From positions 10,926,040 to 10,990,039 of the forward strand of contig NC_057789.1 in the NCBI RefSeq assembly GCF_014905175.1: a stretch of DNA of 64,000 nucleotides. Direction: 5' to 3'. Origin of the DNA: Aphidius gifuensis. Taxonomy: Eukaryota > Arthropoda > Insecta > Hymenoptera > Braconidae. The translations under genes were made by a program, and so were the position numbers. This document shows, one piece after another, positions 54,660 through 64,000 of this stretch (position 1 is the first letter of the stretch; each line of letters starts with the position of its first letter). Below the pieces are notes generated by a model. The model did not search any database. It saw nothing but the letters and a program-made list of their open reading frames with translations, and was not told the DNA's origin.

Positions 54660-55975
54660 TCTATAACAAAATAATAATTAGTACTACGTCTTAGTATAGC
54701 TTACACTGATTTTATTATTTTTACAAATGCCATGCTCATGAAAAATATACAAGTAAACTGAACTAGAAAAATAAACATTACCAAAAACTACGCTCAATTT
54801 AACATTCTAATTTATAACGACTATTGGATAAACTACTTTTTCATATTTATTTAAATATGTACGCTCAAAGAAAAAATATTTTAAATATTAGCGATTCTAT
54901 TGTAACATGAATATATTTCATTATATATAATTAAAATGAGTAAATTATTTTTTTTTATAGTTGAAAATATAGGTAGTGAATAAAATATTTACTTTTTTAT
55001 ATATTTAAGTATAACTACTCAGAGAAAAAAATTATTATCTTTATTGTTACATTGATATTTTTTATAAATGAAAGTTGGATTCAACAATTAATTTTTAAAG
55101 TTCAAAGAATATACCTACTGAATCAATAATTTTTTATATCATAAATATTTTATAATGAGAACAACTTTATTATATTATTATATTCGAATATACACAGTCA
55201 AAGAAGAAATGATTTTGAATGTTACTGTTCTTACATTAATATATTCCATATACAATTTATTTAAAAAAATTAATTCTTAAAGTCAAATTATTGACACTGG
55301 TAAAAAATATTTTTTAATAGAATTATGAACTAAACGTATATGTATTATAAATAAAAAAATAGAAATAAAAAAACAATTAATACTTTACATAAAAATAACC
55401 TATCTACATTCAAACTTTAGCTAAAATAACCATGCGCATTTAAAGTGTACACTCAGCTGTCATTCGATGAAGCTCTACTATACTAAGTCACATAGTAGTT
55501 TTCGTATGTTTCAAATCTACCTCCCAGCATTTGAATTCTAAAGTATAACTATTATAAGTGGTATACTTTTCTTTTATTTTTTTTTTATTTCAAATATGAT
55601 TAAGTTTTTTAGACTATCATTCTTTATTTTAAAATCATTTTTGTCTAAATTATTATATTTTATTAGGACTATATAATTATAATTATAATTTATTCATAAT
55701 AATTTCTTTCAATTTATTCACATATTTTTAACCGATTATTATTTGTTACTATTTTTTTCTATTTTAATTGATTTTAATTTCATAAAAAATTTTCTTTGGT
55801 AATTATTCATTTATAATTATAATTCAACTATTATAATACTATAAATTTATTTTTTTGTAGATTATTTTTGATTCAAAAATTGCAATAGAAACTTTTTATT
55901 TGAGAAATTTTATAACAATTTTATATTTATAAAATTTTATTTTATGCATGTAATCATAGTATTATTTATTCTTTA
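54660..55975. other. AT-rich spacer
   Basis: Nothing recognisable is seen. Confidence 0.5.
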
Positions 55976-55979
55976 TGTA

Positions 55980-58190
55980 TGCGTATTTAATTGTTGCGAA
56001 AGGGCAATAAGTCTCGCTTATTAAAGTTCATTAATTTGGGGCAATAAATCTCGTTTATTAAAATCATTTAATTTGATATTAATGTTTGCGTAATAATTTT
56101 GAAATAAAATAATAAATTCCAAATATTCAAATGAATTTATTTATTATCTAATTATGCGTATTTAATTTTTTGCGAAAAGGCAATAAATCTCGTTTATTAA
56201 AATCCATTAATTTGATATTAATGTTTGCGTAATAATTGTTGAAATAAAAGAATAAATTCAAATATTTCAAATGAATTTATTTATTACCTAATTATGCGTA
56301 ATTAATTTTTGCTAAAGGCAATAAATTATTAAAATCCATTAATTTGATATTAATGTTTGCGTAATAATTGTTGAAATAAGAGAATAAATTCAAATATTTA
56401 AATGATTTATTTATTATTATTTATTGCTTTTAAAAAGGGGCAATATATCTCGTGTTTAAAATCCATTAATTTGATATTAATGTTTGCGTAATAATTATTG
56501 AATAGAAAATAAATTCCAATATTTAATTAAATTAGATTATTATTAATGTATGCGTATTAATTGTTTGAAAAAGGCGATAAATCCTGCGTGTTTAATTCAT
56601 TAATTTGTTATTAATGTATGCGTATTAATTGTTAAAAAAGGACAATAAATCCCACGTATTTAAATACATTAATTTGGTATTAATGTGTGCGTAATAATTG
56701 TTGAAATAAGAGAATAAATTCCAAATATTTAAATGAATTTATTTAATATTATTTATTGCTTTTAAAAGGGCTATATATCCCCCGTGTTTAAGTCCATTAA
56801 TTTAATATTAATGTATGTGTAATAATTATCTAAATAGGAAAATGAATTCCAAGTGTTTAATTAAATTAGATTACTATTAATGTACGCGTATTAATTGTTG
56901 AAAAAGGACGATAAGTCCTGCGTGTTTGAATTCATTAATTTGGTATTAATGTATGCGTATTAATTGTTAAAAAGGGCGATAATTCTCATAGGGCTATATA
57001 ACACGTCCCCCGTGTTTAAGTCCATTAATTTAATATTAATGTATGCGTAATAATTATCTAAACAGGGAATAAATTCCAAATATTTAAATTAAATTATTTA
57101 ATATTAATGTATTGCTTGTTGAAAAAGGACTATATGTCCCCGTGTTTAATTCATTAATTTGGTATTAATGTATGCGTAATAATTGTTAAATAGGAAATAA
57201 ATCTCGAGTATTTAAATCCATTAATTTGATATTAATGTGTGCGTAATAATTTATTGAAACAGGGGAATAAATTCCAAATATTTAAATGAATTTATTTAAT
57301 ATTATTTATTGCTTTTTAAAGGGCTATATGTCCCCCGTGTTTAAGTCCATTAATTTAATATTAATGTATGCGTAATAATTATCTAAATAGGAAAATGAAT
57401 TCCAAGTGTTTAATTAAATTAAATTACTATTAATGTACGCGTATTAATTGTTGAAAAAGGACGATAAGTCCTGCGTGTTTGAATTCATTAATTTGGTATT
57501 AATGTATGCGTATTAATTGTTAAAAAGGGCGATAATTCTCGCGTATTTAAATCCATTAATTTGATATTAATGTGTGCGTAATAATTTATTGAAACAGGGG
57601 AATAAATTCCAAATATTTAAATGAATTTATTTATTATTTATGTATAAAATAATAACTGTCGCCAAGGGCTAATTAATTTACTATTAATTTACGCATAATA
57701 ATTGTCGAAAAAGGACATCAAATCCTAAATATTCAAATCACTAATTTATTGTTAATGTATGCGTGTCAATTATCAAAAAAATTGGCATATCTTTCAAACA
57801 ATTAAATTATTGTTTATTTGTAACAAACTATTGTTGAAAAGGGAAATTCAATCCCAATCATTTAGACCAATTAAATTATTATTTAATTGTTGTTGAAAAA
57901 GGACGTTAAATCCCCAAATATTCAATTAGAGTAAATTATTATTTATTTATAGTAATTATCGTTGAAAAGGAAATTTAACCATTTAACTAATTTAAATTAT
58001 TATGTATTTATTATAATTATTGTTGAAAAGGAATTTTAATCTAAATGTTTAAATTAATTATTATTTATTTATAATAATTATTGGGAAAAAAGGGAATTTA
58101 ATTCAAATATTTAAATTAATCATTATTATTTATTTATAATAATTATTGTTGAAAGGGAATTTTAATCCAAATGTTTAAATTGATTAATTT
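55980..58190 (+). repeat. 2.2-kb complex tandem array
   Basis: Words 'cattaatttg(a/g)tattaatgt', 'gcgtaataattgttgaaat' and 'aataaattcaaatatttaa' recur about every 65-150 bp. A higher-order repeat is visible: 56840-56975 and 57360-57545 are near copies ('cgataagtcctgcgtgtttg'). The array decays toward 58190 into 'attattgttgaaaaggg' units. Confidence 0.85.
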
Positions 58191-58431
58191 ATAATTAACA
58201 TGATGTCTGTTCGCACTCACTTACGTAGTTTGTTTGTTATTTATTATAATTATTATTGGTTTTAATATTCCTACAAGTATTATTTTAAATTGTTAGGTGA
58301 AGATTAATTGATTTATTTGGTACAGGCATATTTAAACAACTTAAGCCTACAATTAGTCATGCACTTTTTTCCATGCTGTTATTTTATTTTATTTTTCTTC
58401 TCTCTTTTCTTTTATTTGATCTTTTTTTTTT

Positions 58432-59110
58432 TGCGCCCGGATGTCGGCTATCGTAACGCTTACAAAAAGGGGTACTTTGACCGTGAGAGAAAAAAAAATT
58501 TAAAATTTGGGAAAACTCAAACAAACCCTTAGGTAGTAAAATAAAAAGATAAGAAGGGACCGGAAACATTAAAATAAAATTTTAATGTTTTTCCGAAGAA
58601 AAAAAAACTATTAAATTTTATTGCTCAGGGTCGTGTAGATTTGTGCAATTTTATCTGCCGACCATGGTAAGTTTTATTTGGTTTATTTATTTTATTTTAT
58701 TTTATGTATTTTTCTCTCTTATATTTTTTTTTTTTTTTTTTTTTAAAAAAACGTAACTAATTTACCCCGGGAAAAACAATTTTATTTGCCGCCCTTAGTC
58801 TTTTTTTTTTTTTTTTTTATTTATTTTATTTTATCTCTCTTTTTTTTCTTTTTAAACAAAACGTAATAAATTTTTCTCTAAGAACGCGATAAAAAAAAAC
58901 TTTACATTTCCCTTCTTTTAACAAAATTATTTATTTCGCCGACAAAAGAGACGCCGCGTTAGATTTTACCCCCCTAAAAAAAAATTTTAAACTTGTCTAT
59001 TTTATTTTTCGCGCATCAACAAAAAAAAATTTCTTCTCCTAATTTTCCCGCGCGCGTAATTAATTTTCTCGGCCTAATTCTACCCCTCGCGTACGCGTTT
59101 TATCGTCTTG
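58432..59110 (-). mobile_element. Leader of a minus-oriented LTR element
   Basis: It follows the PBS on the minus strand and is almost identical to 63319-64000 read in the opposite direction. It has many poly-T/A runs and no ORF. The left edge may extend a few bases, limited by the end of the second copy at the window edge. Confidence 0.75.
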
Positions 59111-59128
59111 AAACCGGACGAGCCCCCA
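59111..59128 (-). promoter_or_regulatory. Primer-binding site, tRNA-Pro type
   Basis: On the minus strand TGGGGGCTCGTCCGGTTT directly follows the LTR end CA. The TGGGGGCTCGTCCGG part is the classical tRNA-Pro-complementary site known from gammaretroviruses. Confidence 0.75.
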
Positions 59129-61020
59129 TGAAATATCGTAGCCGGATCATTTATTAGACAACCAATATTGCCCTGTAAAATAATCCAACTAGATATGTAT
59201 TTTAATTAACCCTGTTTTTCCTGCGCAGCAATGGCGCATAAGAATGGTAGGGAGACGGAAATGCGTAATGTAGCGAGAGGTAAAAAGGAACCTGAAAGAT
59301 ACGCGAAAATATAACACAATAAATGCGGTAGAAATAATTTTAAAGAACACTTGTAAATTCGGTAAAAATCGGAGCACAATTTATTTGTAAATTACCCTGT
59401 TGTTATTACATGAAAATACGATACAAAAACAATTATAAAAATATGTAACCCAATTAAATTTTACTCGCGCGTCGCGTCGAAAAGAGAGAACCTAAGCCAT
59501 GCGGTCGTGACGGAGTCAGAGACAGAGAAATATTAAAATCGCGAGTTACCCGATTAATATTCAAATTATGACGGCCGAAATACAAGCGACGGGATTGAGA
59601 AGCAATCCAGTCGATTAATTAATCAAATCACTGACTCTACATTGACGCTACGATGACGCTTGGCTTTTACAATATTAATATTTTTACACTTGTCATAAAT
59701 TCACAGAACAAACACTGAACAAAATTTATTTAAAGAAAAGTACTTACATTCATAGACGGTGATTTAATCTAGCAATCTAGTGACGGCGTGTAGCTTGGTT
59801 TGACCTAGGAGACGCTCGCAAAATTGGCAGGTTGGCTTGGTTACAATATCGCCAGTGATGATGTACAAAAATATATATATATATATATATATATTTTATT
59901 TAATTGTAGTACAATGTAATTATACAAGTTGGTTGTATGTGATCGACGATTAAATTATGTCAAATTGTAGACATGAACGTAGCACTGACTTTACAATAAA
60001 ATCACAATAAATGTTACTTTTATTTGAATTTAAAATAAAATTATTATACAAGACTTTTCACTGTATTTTATAAATTGTATTCACTGTTGAATGGCTGACC
60101 ACGAGGTCGTAAATTTGTATAATTAAATATTTAATTATTTTAAATAAATAATTGATTATTTATTATCGCAAAAATGTAATTTATTCTATTCAATATTTAT
60201 TTGATTAGAAAATGCACCACAATACGTGCTTTAAATTTAATTTACTCAAGCACGAAAATTTTAGACCATGCGGTCGTAATTTATTTCAAGTTCAATTTGT
60301 AAGTGATTTAATGAATTTCAATTACTGATTTAAGTAACCAAATGTTACTTAAATATTATTGAAACAATAAATTGATAAAATAATCAATACAGTATTGAAT
60401 AAATATAACTTACAGTTGTGCTGATTTATAGAAAATATTCTAAGTTTTTTAGAGCAATTAAAATGCGACGAGGCAAAGTGCCTATGCTAGTTAGAGCTGG
60501 AAGAGCTGGTGTAGGTCAAGGAACTAACTCTGACCGAGTGACCGAGATCTAGCGATCGATCTCGCTCGATGCCCTCAGAACGTAAGGGTAGGTGGGGATC
60601 CTTCGGGGATGTTCGGTTTTCCTCCTTGGTCCAATTCCACTTTCCTTCTGTCGACTATTTCCTATTGGTTGAGGAAAATCTTACGATTTTCCAACTTTAA
60701 TTAAAATTACTTCTACTTGTCTAATTATGACATGAGTGGTACCGAGAGAATCCCTATATTTTTAGGATTCTGTCGATATCACTCATTGTATTAATTTATA
60801 TTTAATTTTCCAAAATAAAATTGGCGGTAGATGCGCTTGACAATAGTGCCAGCTCAAGTGGTTTGTTGGGGGTGCAAAACCTCTAGCTCCCTTAAATATT
60901 GTAACTTGACGATCTGTAAGATGGAGCTAGGGGTATTAAAAAGTACCCTGAATATTTAATATTTATAATAATAGAAAGGAAAATAAAAAAAATTAGTGCG
61001 GCTTACCGCCGGACATTACA
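59129..61020 (-). repeat. LTR of the right-end family, minus orientation
   Basis: On the minus strand it begins TGTAATGTCCGGCGG at 61020 and ends TATTTCA before the PBS. It is 1.89 kb, longer than the plus copy, with extra sequence around 59400-59505 and 60180-60590. An (AT)n run lies near 59872. It contains the uninterrupted site of the hAT MITE seen at 48754. Confidence 0.75.
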
Positions 61021-62132
61021 TAATCATAGTATTATTTATTTTATAATTAAAAAGTTATTTTTTATTCTGAAATATTTCATTCAAAAATTTTCTAAACTTT
61101 TATTTCAATCGATTAATTATTATTTGGTTAATACTGATTAGAATTATTTATAATTTATAAAAAATTATCTTTAAAATATTATTTTTATTTGAGAATTAAT
61201 AATTTAGTTATCTTTTATTAATTTATTAATAATGTTATAGTAAAAAGATTTTGTTGTTATTTATAGATTAAATTTTTTATGAATGAAATATTTGAATTAT
61301 ACAAGTGTTTAAAAAACTGATAAATTGAAAAAGATTTTGTATCTGTTTAGTTTTATTGATGGACCACATCAATTTATAATAGTTAATATTTTGAGTTATG
61401 CTTTCGCGAATAAATAAAAATTTCGAATAATATACATACAATCTACGTTATAGCTACTACATGAAAATTTATTCAATATAAATTGAAAACAATTCAAAAG
61501 TAAATGTAAAATATATCTTGTAAATTATATTTAAAGCTAGCAACAAAAATTTCATTCTGTAAAATGCTTTACTCAAAAAACAATTGACTAAAGAATCTAT
61601 TTTTAATTTGTATTATAACCAAACAAAATGCAGTGCAAGTTTATTCTCAAATATTTGATTTTTTATTGTACATTCTTCACGATCATTTCATCAATTAATA
61701 AAATCAAATATTTGAGAATCTTTCACTACATTTTTTTACTAATAAGTAAATAATTCTTTCTCTAGTACATTTAAATTTTGTTACGCAAAATATTTACAAG
61801 GCTCCCATACCATATCAATTATGCATATACTATGTGCTTAGTTATATTCAAGGGTTAAAATAACAAAATGTGTAGATCCATCAAAAACTAAACGAGCTAC
61901 AAATATTTGGATCAGTTTTACACTTGTATAATTCAAATATTTCATTCATAAAAATTTATCTATAAATAACAACAAAATATTCATAGATTATTAATAGTAA
62001 TAAAATAACGGTATTAATTCTCAAATAAAAAGCATAAGAATATTTTTATAGGTAAATAATTAGTAGCCAAAAAATAATAATTAAAAAAATTTGAAAATTC
62101 GGTAAAATTTCAGGAATAAGTAAAATAACTAT
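61021..62132. repeat. Central palindrome between the two LTRs
   Basis: 61190-61400 pairs with 61860-62045 ('atgaatgaaatatttgaatt' and its complement). A tighter hairpin lies at 61643-61722 ('tctcaaatatttgatttt' with its complement). The pairing continues, weaker, up to both LTR edges. No ORF is seen. Confidence 0.75.
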
Positions 62133-63300
62133 TGTTATGCGGCGGTAAAAATATTTTGACACTGCAGTTTAAATATTTATTAGGGTAAATAAAATCTAAC
62201 GAATCGTCGAGCCATATTTAAGGAGCTGTGCACATAAGGCATAATACCGCAGTACGAAGAGGTAAATATAAATTAGTTACAATAGTGATATCGACGGAAT
62301 CAAAAATATAGGATCGACACCACTCATTTGTTTAAAGAAGCAAAGAAATTGGAAAATAAAGATTTATAGTATTGAAAAGAAAATGAAATTGAACGAGAGA
62401 AAGCAGGCATCATTGCGAGGATAATCGTCGTTCAGTATTCACATTTTTAACTTAAAAATATAAAGAATAGAATATTTTCATAAACGGCTAAATTAATAAA
62501 CTATTGTTTATCAATTTGTTTCAATAATATTAATAAACTTACATTGAAATTAAATTAAACTTACGAAAGATGGTAAATTACGCGCAGAGTAAAATTGCTA
62601 AAGCGAATTGACACATCGAAACAAAATATTGAGCGAATAAAATTTATTTGGCAAGCAATTAAATATTTAATTATACAAAATTACGAGTGTCATTGAACTA
62701 ACATAAAACAAAAGTCTTTTATAATAATTATTTTAAATTCCAAAATAAAGTAACATTTATTGTATTACCAAAGTCATATTGTATAATGTTTTACCCAAAC
62801 TTTATATATTACATTGTACTCAATTAATAAAATATATATATGCATATATATTTTTGTACATCATTACTGATAACCAGGCGTGTCACGCGGCGTCTCGGGC
62901 GCAAAAAGCCGTCATCAAATAATGAAAAGAAAAGTTCAGAAGTGAAATAAAGCAAAGCATATTTGAAATTATCGAAGGATTGCTTATGTCGCTATATTCG
63001 GCTCAAGTATTGTCGGCTTAATTTTGTCTCTGACTCCGTAATTTACAATCAATTTATACGATTTTACCGAATTTACAAGTGTTCTTTAAAATTATTTCTA
63101 CCGCATTTATTGTGTTATATTTTCGCGTATCTTTCAGGTTCCTTTTTACCTCTCGCTACATTACGCATTTCCGTCTCCCTACCATTCTTATGCGCCATTG
63201 CTGCGCAGGAAAAACAGGGTTAATTAAAATACATATCTAGTTGGATTATTTTACAGGGCAATATTGGTTGTCTAATAAATGATCCGGCTACGATATTTCA
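62133..63300 (+). repeat. LTR of the right-end family, plus orientation
   Basis: It begins TGTTATGCGGCGGTAA, a diverged version of TGTAATGTCCGGCGGTAA, and ends TATTTCA before the PBS. It shares 'gatatcgacggaatc', 'gtataattaaatatttaatt' and 'aatgatgtacaaaaatatat' with the minus copy. Its last ~250 bp are almost identical to the minus copy, while the rest is much more diverged. Confidence 0.75.
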
Positions 63301-63318
63301 TGGGGGCTCGTCCGGTTT
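63301..63318 (+). promoter_or_regulatory. Primer-binding site, tRNA-Pro type (plus copy)
   Basis: TGGGGGCTCGTCCGGTTT begins at the base after the LTR CA, identical to the minus copy. Confidence 0.78.
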
Positions 63319-64000
63319 CAAGACGATAAAACGCGTACGCGAGGGGTAGAATTAGGCCGAGAAAATTAATTACGCGCGCGGGAAAATTAGGAGAAGAAAT
63401 TTTTTTTTGTTGATGCGCGAAAAATAAAATAGACAAGTTTAAAATTTTTTTTTAGGGGGGTAAAATCTAACGCGGCGTCTCTTTTGTCGGCGAAATAAAT
63501 AATTTTGTTAAAAGAAGGGAAATGTAAAGTTTTTTTTTATCGCGTTCTTAGAGAAAAATTTATTACGTTTTGTTTAAAAAGAAAAAAAAGAGAGATAAAA
63601 TAAAATAAATAAAAAAAAAAAAAAAAGACTAAGGGCGGCAAATAAAATTGTTTTTCCCGGGGTAAATTAGTTACGTTTTTTAAAAAAAAAAAAAAAAAAA
63701 AAATATAAGAGAGAAAAATACATAAAATAAAATAAAATAAATAAACCAAATAAAACTTACCATGGTCGGCAGATAAAATTGCACAAATCTACACGACCCT
63801 GAGCAATAAAATTTAATAGTTTTTTTTTCTTCGGAAAAACATTAAAATTTTATTTTAATGTTTCCGGTCCCTTCTTATCTTTTTATTTTACTACCTAAGG
63901 GTTTGTTTGAGTTTTCCCAAATTTTAAATTTTTTTTTCTCTCACGGTCAAAGTACCCCTTTTTGTAAGCGTTACGATAGCCGACATCCGGGCGCAAAAAA
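63319..64000 (+). mobile_element. Leader of a plus-oriented LTR element, cut by the window end
   Basis: Near-identical inverted copy of 58432-59110. Gag/pol, if present, lie beyond base 64000. A downstream splice-donor-like 'catggtaag' exists only on the other copy's strand and is not interpreted. Confidence 0.7.

Overview
The window looks like repeat-rich, very AT-rich nuclear DNA of an arthropod, most likely an insect. No intact single-copy host gene, tRNA or rRNA is recognisable. Almost all coding sequence comes from transposable elements or virus-like mobile DNA, so the insect call rests on element types and base composition and is an inference. A parasitoid-wasp-like genome is one guess, given BEN-domain, Ulp1-like, MULE and Polinton fragments together, but the sequence does not prove it.

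Region 1-10152 is one nearly complete Ty3/gypsy retrotransposon in + orientation. It has a long leader with a ~62-bp tandem array, gag, a textbook -1 frameshift heptamer, pol (protease, RT, RNase H, integrase) broken by two frameshifts, and an unusual third ORF that carries a CCHC knuckle instead of an envelope. A polypurine tract and a 1.17-kb 3' LTR follow; the 5' LTR must lie just outside the window. Region 10.8-12.9 kb holds a decayed LTR of a second family and an 898-bp MULE with a 10-bp target duplication. Region 16.8-18.5 kb is a deleted CR1/Jockey-like LINE.

Region 19.0-21.2 kb is a decayed gene with two tandem Ulp1-type protease domains. Region 22-22.9 kb is a 163-bp satellite. Region 23.4-24.3 kb holds three diverged copies of a coding-like segment. 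Region 25.5-28.0 kb is a Ty1/copia pol relic on the minus strand. Region 29.6-31.1 kb is the N-terminal part of a Polinton/Maverick-type protein-primed DNA polymerase B. Region 31.3-32.6 kb is a minus-strand BEN-domain gene with an Asn/Asp-rich repeat region.

Region 32.8-39.5 kb is a nest of LTRs, foldback elements and MITEs, including a 1.07-kb element built of 10-bp repeats and a 1.3-kb near-palindrome. Region 43.3-44.4 kb encodes a good MULE transposase. Region 46.7-49.4 kb shows nested insertions with clean evidence of insertion order, including a hAT-type MITE with an 8-bp target duplication inside an LTR. Region 54.0-54.6 kb holds a double-stranded-RNA-binding-domain fragment. Region 56-58 kb is a complex tandem array. 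Region 58.4-64.0 kb is a >5.5-kb imperfect palindrome built on two head-to-head retroelement ends with tRNA-Pro-type primer sites; its outer arms look near-identical while its inner arms have diverged.

The parts do not form one pathway. They record successive insertion, decay and local duplication. The most unusual items are the zinc-knuckle ORF3, the tandem Ulp1 domains with complementary active-site losses, the BEN gene repeat region, and the graded palindrome at the right end.
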